Origin: JAATGA01 sp047605605
Lineage (GTDB): Bacteria; Pseudomonadota; Alphaproteobacteria; Rhodobacterales; Rhodobacteraceae
Reading direction: 5' to 3'
Length of the DNA stretch: 34,261 nucleotides
Assembly (NCBI GenBank): GCA_047605605.1
Contig: JASGFG010000038.1
Location: 1 to 34,261 of the forward strand
The position numbers and the translations under genes are program-made. The notes under the pieces are model-generated. The model was given only the letters and a program-made list of their open reading frames with translations. It ran no database searches and was not told the DNA's origin. Below, in pieces: positions 21,850 to 29,291 of the stretch (its first letter is position 1; every line of letters begins with the position of its first letter).

Positions 21850-23010
21850 CTACAGCCGGACGACCCGCACTTCGCTGCCCTTGGCCGCCAGCGCGATCTC
21901 GCCCCGGCAGAGGCGCAGCGCATCCTCGCCGAACGCCTCTTTCCGCCAGCCCTTCAGCGCCTCGACATCGCGTTCCCCCGCCGCGATCGCGTCCAGATCC
22001 TGGGACGAGGCGATCAGCCGCGAGGCGACGCCCAGGCTTTCGGACTTGGCCTTCAGCAGTACGCGCAGCAGGTCGGCCAGCGCCGGGTTGACCTGCAACT
22101 GCTCGCGCGACACGTCAGGCTTGGGCATGTCCTCGGGGCGCATCTCCTGCCCGGCCTTGATGGCGGCCAGTATCCCCTCGGCGATGTCGGCCCGCCGCCC
22201 CTCGCGCTGCAACAGCCGCGACCGGCCCAGTTCCTCCATCGTGGCGGGCCGGGTCGAGGCCAGTTCCAGCAGCGCATCGTCCTTCATCACCCGCGCGCGC
22301 GGCACGTTGTTCGTCTGCGCATAGGATTCGCGGAACCGCGCCAGTTCCTTGACCACGGCCAGAAACCGGCCCGAGGTGGTGCGCGTCTTGACCCGCATCC
22401 AGGCATCTTCGGGCGTCACGGTATAGGTCGCGGGGTCGGTCAGGATCGACAGTTCCTCCTCGACCCAGCCCTGTCGGCCGTTCTTGGCGATCTGGCCCGC
22501 CAGCCATTCGTAGATCACCCGAAGATGCGTCACATCGGCCAGCGCATATTCCTTTTGCGCATCGCTGAGGGGACGGCGCGACCAGTCGGTGAACCGGCTG
22601 GTCTTGTCCAGGTTTTCCCGCGCGATCTTTTTCACCAGCGTTTCATAGCCGACCTGTTCGCCGAACCCGCAGACCATGGCCGCGACCTGCGTGTCGAACA
22701 GCGGCTCGGGAAAGCTGTTGCCTTCGACGAAGAAGATTTCCAGATCCTGCCGCGCGGCGTGGAACACCTTGACCGTCGCCTTGTGGCGGAACAGGTCATA
22801 GAGCGGCTCCAGGCTCATCCCCTCGCCCGCGATGGGGTCGACCAGCACCGCCTCGCCGGTCTTGGCCGGGGGCAGCGCCATCTGTATCAGACACAGTTTC
22901 GACCAATAGGTCCGTTCGCGCAGGAACTCGGTGTCGATGGTGACATAGGGGGCGGCTTTGGCGGCCTCGCAAAATGCGGCGAGGTCTTCGGTCGTGGTAA
23001 TGGTGCGCAT
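21850..23010 (-). CDS. rnd: Ribonuclease D
   Basis: The 386-residue 3'-to-5' exoribonuclease trims tRNA precursors and other structured RNAs. The DEDDy catalytic residues are visible: Asp26 and Glu28 in TIDTEFLRE, Asp89 in FHAARQDLEIF, and Tyr155 with Asp159 in EYALADVTHL. A helical HRDC domain follows at about residues 210-290, and a second helical domain closes the chain, as in E. coli RNase D. The ATG at 23010 (MRTITTTEDL) is preceded by GAGGA; the longer open frame upstream has atypical composition. It is divergent from the Hint-domain gene with 271 bases between the starts. Confidence 0.94.
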   Translation of the reverse strand: MRTITTTEDLAAFCEAAKAAPYVTIDTEFLRERTYWSKLCLIQMALPPAKTGEAVLVDPIAGEGMSLEPLYDLFRHKATVKVFHAARQDLEIFFVEGNSFPEPLFDTQVAAMVCGFGEQVGYETLVKKIARENLDKTSRFTDWSRRPLSDAQKEYALADVTHLRVIYEWLAGQIAKNGRQGWVEEELSILTDPATYTVTPEDAWMRVKTRTTSGRFLAVVKELARFRESYAQTNNVPRARVMKDDALLELASTRPATMEELGRSRLLQREGRRADIAEGILAAIKAGQEMRPEDMPKPDVSREQLQVNPALADLLRVLLKAKSESLGVASRLIASSQDLDAIAAGERDVEALKGWRKEAFGEDALRLCRGEIALAAKGSEVRVVRL

Positions 23011-23139
23011 CTGTCCTCGGTCGGTCGCGGGGTCATCCCGCGCGTAAAGGGCCCGGCACCGCGCCGCGCCATCGTCAAGCCATAAGGCCGCGAAACCGAA
23101 ATGAAAAGAAGTTCGTTCAAGTTTTCGTGGGCGTCCGCA

Positions 23140-23145
23140 TTGACT
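23140..23145 (+). promoter_or_regulatory. Possible -35 box for the Hint-domain gene
   Basis: TTGACT at 23140-23145 is a good -35 hexamer in the gap before the Hint-domain gene, but no good -10 hexamer is found 16-18 bases on (ATACAT and ATCTTT are the nearest). The assignment is tentative. Confidence 0.2.
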
Positions 23146-23281
23146 TTCGCCGACAGCGATACATCTTTGGGTTGAGTTGGGTGTGTCACGGAAAACGGTG
23201 GGGGCAGATGGCCGGCGTGGCCATGCCTGCGCCATGGGTGGGCGTATCCCTGCGCCCCCCTGGAATACCATCGGGGCCGCC

Positions 23282-24307
23282 ATGGCTGACTACAGCTTCA
23301 ATCTGATTCCCGCGGGGGACGTTTCGTTTACCGGCGGCACGCCGGACATTTCCGATGGTGGCGGCTGGGGCTGGCAATGGGTTCCCTTTACCTTCACCTA
23401 TACCACCGAAAACCTGACCACGATCAGCGTGACCGACGACGACGCGCTGTTCCAGGACGACCCGATGAACCCGGAATGGTCGGGCGGCACCTGGCCGGCG
23501 CATTCGCAGGTCTTTTCCAATTCCATGGTCATCGGCGGGTCGTCCTATTCCGCCGGAACCCAGATCGAAAACGAATACGAGCTGAACGTGCAGGACGAGG
23601 ATGGCAACATCTATCGCCTTGTCGCGGTCAGTGCCTATCCCGATACCTTTGCGGCGCATACCATCGTGGGCTTCACCTTCGAGGGCGCGTGGCCGCCCGA
23701 AGGCGCGGTCCTGACCTCGATCCCCGGCACGGCGCAGGACGGGGAGACGATGGTGCCCTGTTTCGTGCGCGGCACCTTGATCGACACACCGGGCGGAATG
23801 CGCCCCGTCCAGACGCTGGCCATCGGTGATGCGGTCCGCACGGTCGCGAACGGGGATCAGCCGATCCGCTGGATCGGTGGTGCGCGCGTCGCGGGGCGGG
23901 GGGCGCTGGCGCCGATCCGGTTCGCGCCGGGCGCCATCGGCAACACCCGCGCGCTGTGGCTTTCGCCGCATCACCGGGTGCTGGTCCGCTCTCCCATGCT
24001 GGAATACCTGTTCGCCCTGCCCGCGGCCTTTGTCGAGGCGCGGCATCTGGTCAACGGCACCAGCATCCGCCTCGCCCCCGTCGCGCGCGTGGAATACTGG
24101 CACATCCTGCTGGACCGGCACGAAACCGTGCTGGCCGAAGGCGCGCCGGTCGAAAGCCTTTATCTCGGCCCTGTGGCCGAAGACGCGCTTGGCGCCGGGG
24201 CGATGGCGGAACTGCGGGCGATCTTTCCCGACCTGCCCGAACGGCTGGCGCGGGACTGCACGGCGCTGCCCTGCCTCAAGGGCTGGCAGGCGCGGATGCT
24301 GGCCTGA
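23282..24307 (+). CDS. Hint-domain protein (Hedgehog/intein type, Hint_2)
   Basis: The 341-residue protein has an N-terminal region of about 155 residues of unknown function, rich in Asp, Trp, Thr and aromatic strands and without an obvious signal peptide, then a Hint domain from Cys160. That domain shows CFVRGTLIDTPGG with the nucleophilic cysteine, IGDAVRTVANGDQPIRWIGG, the SPHHRVLV block with its histidine at 229-235, and YWHILLDRHETVLAEG. Hint domains catalyse an N-to-S acyl shift and self-cleavage; here it would release the N-terminal region. Such proteins are numerous in Rhodobacteraceae, often with calcium-binding or secreted partners, but their role is unclear. The ATG at 23282 is chosen as MADYSFN begins family-like sequence. 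Confidence 0.82.
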   Translation: MADYSFNLIPAGDVSFTGGTPDISDGGGWGWQWVPFTFTYTTENLTTISVTDDDALFQDDPMNPEWSGGTWPAHSQVFSNSMVIGGSSYSAGTQIENEYELNVQDEDGNIYRLVAVSAYPDTFAAHTIVGFTFEGAWPPEGAVLTSIPGTAQDGETMVPCFVRGTLIDTPGGMRPVQTLAIGDAVRTVANGDQPIRWIGGARVAGRGALAPIRFAPGAIGNTRALWLSPHHRVLVRSPMLEYLFALPAAFVEARHLVNGTSIRLAPVARVEYWHILLDRHETVLAEGAPVESLYLGPVAEDALGAGAMAELRAIFPDLPERLARDCTALPCLKGWQARMLA

Positions 24308-24895
24308 TCAGAGCAGGAGGGGCGTTCTGTCGCCGTCCAGAAACCGCCGCAGCACGGCCGGATACAACCGGTGTTCCTGCACCAGAACCCGCGCGGCCAG
24401 CGTGTCTGCCGTGTCGCCCGGCAGGACCGGCACCCGCGCCTGACCCAGCAGCGGGCCGTCATCCAGAACCGGCGTCACCTCATGCACGGTGCAACCCGCC
24501 TGCGTATCGCCCGCGTCCAGCGCGCGTTGATGGGTGTGCAGGCCGGGGTATTTCGGCAGAAGCGACGGATGGATGTTCAGCATCCGCCCGGCAAAGCGTT
24601 CCACGAACGCAGGCGTCAGCACCCGCATGAAGCCCGCCAGACAGACCACATCCGGTTCCGCCGCAAGGATCGGGTCCAGCAGCGCCGTCTCGAAGGCCGT
24701 GCGGTCGCGGCCAAAGGGCTTGTGATCCACCGCCGCGACCGGAACGCCCATGTCGCGCGCCTTGGCCAGCCCGCCCGCATTCGGGTCGTTCGAGGCCACC
24801 AGCACCGCCCGCCCCGGATGATCGCCGGTCAGCGATCTGACCAGCGCCACCATGTTCGAGCCACCCCCGGAAATCAGGATGGCGACGCGCTTCAC
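24308..24895 (-). CDS. purN: Phosphoribosylglycinamide formyltransferase
   Basis: The 195-residue enzyme transfers a formyl group from 10-formyl-tetrahydrofolate to GAR, the third step of purine synthesis. The N-terminal phosphate loop (ISGGGSNM), the catalytic Asn107 and His109 (LNIHPSLLPKYPGLHTHQRAL) and Asp145 (LDDGP) are in place, and the length is normal. It starts with GTG at 24895, which overlaps the purM stop (GTGA), giving the usual purM-purN coupling. Its stop codon directly abuts that of the convergent Hint-domain gene (TGA|TCA at 24305-24310), leaving no room for a separate terminator. Confidence 0.96.
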   Translation of the reverse strand: MKRVAILISGGGSNMVALVRSLTGDHPGRAVLVASNDPNAGGLAKARDMGVPVAAVDHKPFGRDRTAFETALLDPILAAEPDVVCLAGFMRVLTPAFVERFAGRMLNIHPSLLPKYPGLHTHQRALDAGDTQAGCTVHEVTPVLDDGPLLGQARVPVLPGDTADTLAARVLVQEHRLYPAVLRRFLDGDRTPLLL

Positions 24896-25938
24896 AGCAG
24901 CTTGCCCGTGTAGATCACGCCTGCGCCTTCAACCACACGGCCAAGGCGGCAAACGCTTTCCCCCGCCTCGCGCAGGGCCGCCTCGGTCGCCTCCGCCGCC
25001 TCGGGCGCGACGACCAAAATCATCCCGATCCCGCAGTTGAAGGTCTTCAGCAGCTCCGGTTCCGACATTCCCGCCGTCTCCGCCAGCCAGCGGAACACCG
25101 GCGGCAGTTGCCATGCGGACAGGTCGATCTCGCAGGCCAGCCCATCAGGCAGAACCCGCGGCGGGTTCTCGGTCAACCCGCCGCCGGTGATATGGGCCAG
25201 ACCATGCACGCCGCCGGCCCGCACCGCCGCCAGCGCCTGTTTCACATAGAGCCGCGTCGGCGCCAGCAGCGCCTGCCCCAGCGTGCCCTCGCCCCAAGGA
25301 CAATCGACATCCCAGCCAAGGCCCGAAAGCTCCACCACCTTGCGGACAAAGGAATAGCCGTTGGAATGCACGCCGTTCGACCCAAGCCCGATCAGCACGT
25401 CGCCCGCCGCCACGCCCTTGGGCAGATCGGCCCCCCGCTCCATCGCGCCGACAGCAAAGCCCGCCAGATCGAAGTCGCCCTTGTGATACATGCCCGGCAT
25501 TTCCGCCGTCTCGCCCCCGATCAGGGCGCAGCCGGATTGCACGCAGCCCTCGGCGATGCCCTCGATGATGCGGGCGGCCTGATCGACCTCCAGCTTGCCG
25601 GTGGCGAAATAGTCGAGGAAGAACAGCGGCTCGGCCCCCTGACACACAAGGTCGTTCACGCACATCGCCACAAGGTCGATGCCGATCGTGTCGACATTGC
25701 CGGTGTCGATGGCGATGCGCAGCTTGGTGCCGACGCCATCGGTCGCGGCGACCAGAACCGGGTCGGCATAGCCCGCCCCTTTCAGGTCGAACAGCGCGCC
25801 GAACCCGCCAAGGCCCGATACGGTGCCGCTGCGGTTGGTGCGTTTCGCGGCGGGCTTGATCCGTTCGACCAGTTCGTTGCCTGCGTCGATGTCCACGCCC
25901 GCATCGGCATAGGTCAGCCCGTTCTTCCCGCCCGTCAT
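24892..25938 (-). CDS. purM: Phosphoribosylformylglycinamidine cyclo-ligase
   Basis: The 348-residue AIR synthetase closes the imidazole ring in step five of purine synthesis using ATP. Typical segments are LTYADAGVDIDAGNELVERIKP, VAATDGVGTKLRIA (nucleotide and metal binding), the long VNDLVCQGAEPLFFLDYFATGKL and HITGGGLTENPPRVLPDGL. The ATG at 25938 is preferred to the GTG three codons earlier because GGAG then lies eight bases away, whereas it would overlap the GTG. It forms a coupled pair with purN. Transcription must start in the 100 bases shared with the divergent tRNA gene. Confidence 0.96.
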   Translation of the reverse strand: MTGGKNGLTYADAGVDIDAGNELVERIKPAAKRTNRSGTVSGLGGFGALFDLKGAGYADPVLVAATDGVGTKLRIAIDTGNVDTIGIDLVAMCVNDLVCQGAEPLFFLDYFATGKLEVDQAARIIEGIAEGCVQSGCALIGGETAEMPGMYHKGDFDLAGFAVGAMERGADLPKGVAAGDVLIGLGSNGVHSNGYSFVRKVVELSGLGWDVDCPWGEGTLGQALLAPTRLYVKQALAAVRAGGVHGLAHITGGGLTENPPRVLPDGLACEIDLSAWQLPPVFRWLAETAGMSEPELLKTFNCGIGMILVVAPEAAEATEAALREAGESVCRLGRVVEGAGVIYTGKLL

Positions 25939-26010
25939 CTTCGCCACTCCGCCAGCCTGGGTCCGTCACGCCCGCCCATACACGACCCGCCCGCGCGCTA
26001 CAACGCCCGC

Positions 26011-26038
26011 TTGACCCCGGCGCGGCGTCTGCTAGGCA
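26011..26038 (+). promoter_or_regulatory. Promoter of the tRNA gene
   Basis: TTGACC (26011-26016) and TAGGCA (26033-26038) are separated by 16 bases and end eight bases before the mature 5' end of the tRNA at 26047, which fits a housekeeping sigma-factor promoter with a very short leader. Confidence 0.5.
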
Positions 26039-26046
26039 AGGATGGG

Positions 26047-26122
26047 GGGCGTGTAGCTCAATGGTTAGAGCCGGGCGCTCATAACGCCTTGGTTGGGGGT
26101 TCGAGTCCCTCCGCGCCTACCA
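26047..26122 (+). tRNA. tRNA with anticodon CAT (elongator Met or Ile2)
   Basis: A 76-base cloverleaf is complete with encoded CCA (26120-26122). The acceptor stem is 26047-26053 with 26112-26118, opening with a G-T wobble; the D arm GCTC/GAGC, the anticodon stem GGGCG/CGCCT with loop CTCATAA, and the T arm GGGGG-TTCGAGT-CCCTC all pair. The anticodon stem lacks the three G-C pairs of initiator tRNA, so it is not tRNA-fMet. The eight-base D loop and TTGGT variable region resemble E. coli tRNA-Ile2, whose C34 becomes lysidine, but elongator Met remains possible. The A15-T48 pair supports a functional fold. Discriminator is A73. Confidence 0.93.
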
Positions 26123-26134
26123 CCTTCATCGCGA

Positions 26135-27280
26135 TCAGGGCCCGGTTTGCACGGGAACCGCCGGCTCTTCCACCACCGGCGCCAGTCGGCGCGCCAGCCC
26201 CCGTTGAACGCGGCGGCCCAAAGCCTGACCGGGCAGCTCGATCAGCCGATAGCCCGCATAGGCCAACCCATAGCTCACCGCCGCAGTCAGCAGGAATGCG
26301 ACGGCAAAGCGCGTGCCGGGCGAAATCCCATCTGCATGGGCGCGGATCAACCCCGCCGCAACCGGGTGCAATACCAGCAGGTGGATGAGGTAGACGCCAA
26401 AAGACAACTCTCCCATCCAGTGAAAGAACCGGTTGCCCAGACCCGCCGCGGCGCGGTCCACACCGACCAGATGCCGCCAGTGGACCAATGCGAAGAATAC
26501 CGTCAACATGGCCGCCCGCACCGCACCATGAGCCAGCCCCTGCGCGCCGCCGATGGGCAGCACCGCCAGCACCAGCGCCAAGGGAAAGGCGGCGCCCCTT
26601 GCGCCCGCCCCGCTCCATGCCATCAGCATTCCGGCCAGGAACAGGTGCAGCTTCAGCGGCAGGAATGTCGGCATCGGGAAGCGGACCCCGGCAAGCTGCA
26701 GCGCAACGGCCAGCCCTGCCCCGATCAGCGCCAGCAGTGCCACGCCACCTGTCCAGCCCAGATGCCGGACCGTCATCACCAGAAAGGGAAATGCCAGATA
26801 AAACTGCATTTCCAACCCCAGGCTCCAGTCCGGCAGGGGGGTGCGATAGGCATAATCCGGCAAAAATCCGAACAGATAGGTCAGGTGCAGCGCAAGGTTG
26901 GCGGCACTGTCGTCCAGATAGCGTTGCGCCTGCTGCGGAGCGCGCCCGAGGAAGGCGTCGATCACACTACGCTCGTCATAGATCGCCCCGCCCGCCAGCA
27001 GCGCCACGATCAGCAGCACATAGTAAAGCGGCGAAATGCGGAAATACCGCCGGACCCAGAACCCCACCCATGTCGCGGGCCGTCTCCAATCCTCGCGCGC
27101 GGAACGGATCTGATACTGCCAGGTCATCAGGAAACCGGACAGCAGGATGAACAGATCGACCCCCAGATCGGGGTTCCCCAGCAGCGGCAGGGAATAGCCG
27201 GTCAACAACATGCAATGGCCGACCAGAACCCAAAGCGCCGCAATTCCGCGCAGGCCATCCAGGCATTCGATACGTTTCAT
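26135..27280 (-). CDS. Membrane O-acyltransferase (acyltransferase 3 family)
   Basis: The 381-residue integral membrane protein has about ten membrane segments and acyltransferase-3 (OafA/NodX-type) features: RIECLDGLRGIAALWVLVGH with its conserved His at about 22, the GVDLFILLSGFLMT motif, RRYFRISPLYY and DWSLGLEMQFYLAFP. These enzymes move acetyl or other acyl groups from the cytoplasm to surface sugars or lipids; the acceptor here is unknown. The ATG at 27280 is chosen because it begins the family N-terminus, though its ribosome site is weak (GGATGG) and an ATG four codons upstream is possible. It is convergent with the tRNA gene twelve bases away. Its surroundings are AT-richer than the average of the window. 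Confidence 0.87.
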   Translation of the reverse strand: MKRIECLDGLRGIAALWVLVGHCMLLTGYSLPLLGNPDLGVDLFILLSGFLMTWQYQIRSAREDWRRPATWVGFWVRRYFRISPLYYVLLIVALLAGGAIYDERSVIDAFLGRAPQQAQRYLDDSAANLALHLTYLFGFLPDYAYRTPLPDWSLGLEMQFYLAFPFLVMTVRHLGWTGGVALLALIGAGLAVALQLAGVRFPMPTFLPLKLHLFLAGMLMAWSGAGARGAAFPLALVLAVLPIGGAQGLAHGAVRAAMLTVFFALVHWRHLVGVDRAAAGLGNRFFHWMGELSFGVYLIHLLVLHPVAAGLIRAHADGISPGTRFAVAFLLTAAVSYGLAYAGYRLIELPGQALGRRVQRGLARRLAPVVEEPAVPVQTGP

Positions 27281-27369
27281 CAAACCATCCATCAGAAAAA
27301 TCGGTGCAGTCTTGAACCCGCGCGGGATGCCTGGACGCAAAAAGGCGGCAAGGCGGACCCCGGGCACAT

Positions 27370-27407
27370 CCTGCCGCGCCAATTTCCGGCAGGACTCCCC
27401 GTGTCAA
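27370..27407 (-). promoter_or_regulatory. Candidate acyltransferase promoter with overlapping inverted repeat
   Basis: A perfect TTGACA lies on the minus strand at 27407-27402. The region where the -10 should fall is covered by a 7-bp inverted repeat (CCTGCCG 27370-27376 with CGGCAGG 27387-27393). The -10 itself is weak (AAATTG), as expected for a regulated promoter, and the start codon is about 95 bases on. Confidence 0.35.
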
Positions 27408-27455
27408 AAATCGACGCATACCGGTGCGATTCTCACGAGCGATTTTCGCGGCGGA

Positions 27456-27483
27456 TTGCCCTCGTTTCCGGAAACGCTAGATT
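27456..27483 (+). promoter_or_regulatory. Candidate promoter with palindromic operator in the spacer
   Basis: TTGCCC (27456-27461) and TAGATT (27478-27483) are 16 bases apart, and the perfect 14-base palindrome CGTTTCCGGAAACG (27463-27476) fills the spacer. It would drive rightward transcription from about 27490 toward the oxidase gene. Confidence 0.4.
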
Positions 27484-27489
27484 ATCAAC

Positions 27490-27657
27490 ACCCCGTAGCC
27501 TTATTTTTAGCCATCGGGGCAGGCCCGAGGCGCGGTGTGAGTGACGCAGCCCTCGGGCCGACCTGCGGGCTTTGCGGGGAATATCCGCGCGGGAAAGCGG
27601 GTGCGGACCGCTTGATCTTCATGCGAAGGCGGGCCTAAATCCGGCCAGACGCCTTTT
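27490..27657 (+). ncRNA. Candidate small RNA or structured leader
   Basis: A rightward transcript from the promoter above would form stems at CCCCG/CGGGG (27491-27495 with 27515-27519), GGCCCGAGG/CCTCGGGCC (27522-27530 with 27551-27559) and a final two-part hairpin (27626-27631 and 27632-27635 with 27643-27646 and 27650-27655) followed by four T residues. The end looks like an intrinsic terminator 86 bases before the oxidase start. It could be an independent RNA of about 165 bases or an attenuating leader for the oxidase. It does not match a riboswitch class I know. Confidence 0.3.
27626..27657 (+). terminator. Terminator-like hairpin upstream of the oxidase gene
   Basis: AAGGCG-GGCC and GGCC-(AGA)-CGCCTT pair around the loop TAAATCC, with TTTT at 27654-27657. 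No gene lies just upstream on this strand, which suggests a leader or small RNA. Confidence 0.4.
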
Positions 27658-27742
27658 CCGCCGCGCCAGATGCGCGGGGAACGGCGCGACAATCACACCG
27701 GGCTGGCTCCCTGCGACCACCGCCCCGCAAAGCGAGAGCGCC

Positions 27743-29125
27743 ATGCATCCCACCCGCTCGGGCGACGTATCTTTCTGGTATGCGGATCTGGGTGGCCTGC
27801 CTGCCCCCCGTGCGGCGCTTACGGGCGATACCACCGCCGATGTCTGCATCATCGGCGCGGGGTATACCGGCCTCTGGACGGCGTGGTATCTGAAGCAGTA
27901 TCAGCCCGACCTCGATGTCATCGTGGTGGAAAAACGCTTTGCGGGCTTCGGCGCCTCGGGGCGGAACGGCGGCTGGCTTTCGGGCGGTTTCGCGTGGAAC
28001 CACCAGCGTTACGCCGACGCGACCAGCGCCGATGCCGTCCGCCGCATGGTCAGGGCGATGATGGGCACCGTGGACGAGGTGATCGCCGTCGCCGGGGCGC
28101 AGGGCATCGACGCCGACATCCTGCGCTGCGACGAATTGATGGTCGCCACCAACCCCGCCCAGCTTCAGCGGCTGAAAGCCGAAACCGTGCATCGCCGCAG
28201 CTGGGGCGAAGACGACCGCTGTCACGAGATTTCGGCGCAGGACAGCCTGTCGCGCGTCGATATTCCCGGCACGCTGGGGGGTATGATCGTTCAGGGCGTG
28301 GCACGGATACAGCCCGCGAAACTGGTGCGCGGGCTGGCCACGGCGGTCGAACGCGCAGGCGTCCGCATCGTCGAGGGGACCGAGGTGACGGGCCTTGCGC
28401 CGGGGCTTGTTACCACCCCTCACGGCCGCATCCGTGCAGCCAGCATCCTGCGCTGCACCGAAGGATTTACCGCCACGCTGCCGGGGCTGAAGCGGGAATG
28501 GCTTCCTCTGAACTCGGCCCAGATCGTGACCGAACCGCTGGATGCGGGAACATGGGCAAAGATCGGTTGGCAAGGACATGAAATACTTGGAGATTTCAAC
28601 AACGCCTATTGCTATTGCCAGCGCACGAGAGAGGGGCGCATCACCGTCGGCGCGCGCGGGGTTCCGTATCGCTATGGCTCGGCCATCGACGCCGATGGCG
28701 CACCCGACGCCGAGACGGTGCGCCGTCTGGTCCAGATCCTGAACCGCCACTTTCCGGCAGCCCGCGGGGCGCGGATCGACCATGCCTGGTGCGGCGTGCT
28801 GGGCGTTCCGCGCGACTGGTGCGCCACGGTCGGCTTCGACCAGACCAGCGGCATCGGCTGGGCCGGCGGCTATGTCGGCACAGGCGTCTCGACCTCGAAC
28901 CTGGCCGGGCGGACGCTGGCCGATCTGACGCTGCGCCGGCAGACCGATCTTGCCGCCCTGCCCTGGGTCAACCGCCACCCCCGCAAGTGGGAGCCGGAGC
29001 CGCTGCGCTGGCTGGGGGTGCAGGGTATGTATGCGCTACTGAACGCGGCCGACCGGACAGAATCGCACGGCGGCCCGCCTTCGGCATTGGCCCGGATCGG
29101 GAACCGGCTGACAGGGCGGGGCTGA
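27743..29125 (+). CDS. FAD-dependent amine/amino-acid oxidoreductase (PuuB/DAO family)
   Basis: The 460-residue flavoprotein belongs to the D-amino-acid oxidase superfamily: the FAD fingerprint CIIGAGYTGLWTAWYL (GAGYTG at 38-43), Glu63 at the end of the second strand, and GASGRNGGWLSGG (70-82), then near the C-terminus GWAGGYVGTGVSTSNLAGRTLADL, which closes the FAD site. The layout is like gamma-glutamylputrescine oxidase and related amine oxidases, but substrate is not fixed; polyamine neighbours such as puuA or puuC are absent. The ATG at 27743 has an upstream GCGAGAG and gives a normal N-terminus. Expression may be controlled by the palindromic promoter and leader before it. Confidence 0.87.
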   Translation: MHPTRSGDVSFWYADLGGLPAPRAALTGDTTADVCIIGAGYTGLWTAWYLKQYQPDLDVIVVEKRFAGFGASGRNGGWLSGGFAWNHQRYADATSADAVRRMVRAMMGTVDEVIAVAGAQGIDADILRCDELMVATNPAQLQRLKAETVHRRSWGEDDRCHEISAQDSLSRVDIPGTLGGMIVQGVARIQPAKLVRGLATAVERAGVRIVEGTEVTGLAPGLVTTPHGRIRAASILRCTEGFTATLPGLKREWLPLNSAQIVTEPLDAGTWAKIGWQGHEILGDFNNAYCYCQRTREGRITVGARGVPYRYGSAIDADGAPDAETVRRLVQILNRHFPAARGARIDHAWCGVLGVPRDWCATVGFDQTSGIGWAGGYVGTGVSTSNLAGRTLADLTLRRQTDLAALPWVNRHPRKWEPEPLRWLGVQGMYALLNAADRTESHGGPPSALARIGNRLTGRG

Positions 29126-29138
29126 GGCGGGTCTGAAC

Positions 29139-29162
29139 GGCGCAACTGACGGCAATTGCGCC
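29139..29162 (+). terminator. Hairpin after the oxidase gene
   Basis: GGCGCAA (29139-29145) and TTGCGCC (29156-29162) form a perfect 7-bp stem with a ten-base loop, 13 bases after the oxidase stop. There is only a weak T stretch after it. Confidence 0.45.
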
Positions 29163-29291
29163 ACATTCTTGCCGCAATGCGGCGGAAATAACGCTTCCCC
29201 CTTGCCGGTCTGTTACAAAAGGTTATCTCGAATAGGCGAAACGGGGGCATCGGCTTTGGCCAAGGCACCCCGCCGACCGAGGAGGCTATGC

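Larger units (their letters stand above)
27281..27742. other. Intergenic region between the acyltransferase and oxidase genes
   Basis: These 462 bases contain no gene that I can support, although the frame of the downstream oxidase stays open back to 27572. They hold a minus-strand promoter candidate with TTGACA, a plus-strand promoter candidate containing a 14-bp perfect palindrome, a 9-bp stem-loop (27522-27530 with 27551-27559) and a terminator-like hairpin with four T residues (27626-27657). The composition is noticeably richer in A and T around 27400-27515. Confidence 0.6.

Noticed and set aside
23110..23130. A second LexA box near GTTCGTTC in the rnd/Hint gap
   Set aside because: The GTTC copies are directly adjacent; seven bases after the first there is no second GTTC.
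26095..27660. Attachment-site duplication of the tRNA 3' end flanking the acyltransferase
   Set aside because: I searched by eye for a second copy of the T-arm and acceptor sequence beyond the gene and found none; no integrase is present.
27490..27742. Known riboswitch (glycine, SAM-II or similar) before the oxidase
   Set aside because: The conserved loop sequences of those classes are not visible; only generic stems are seen.
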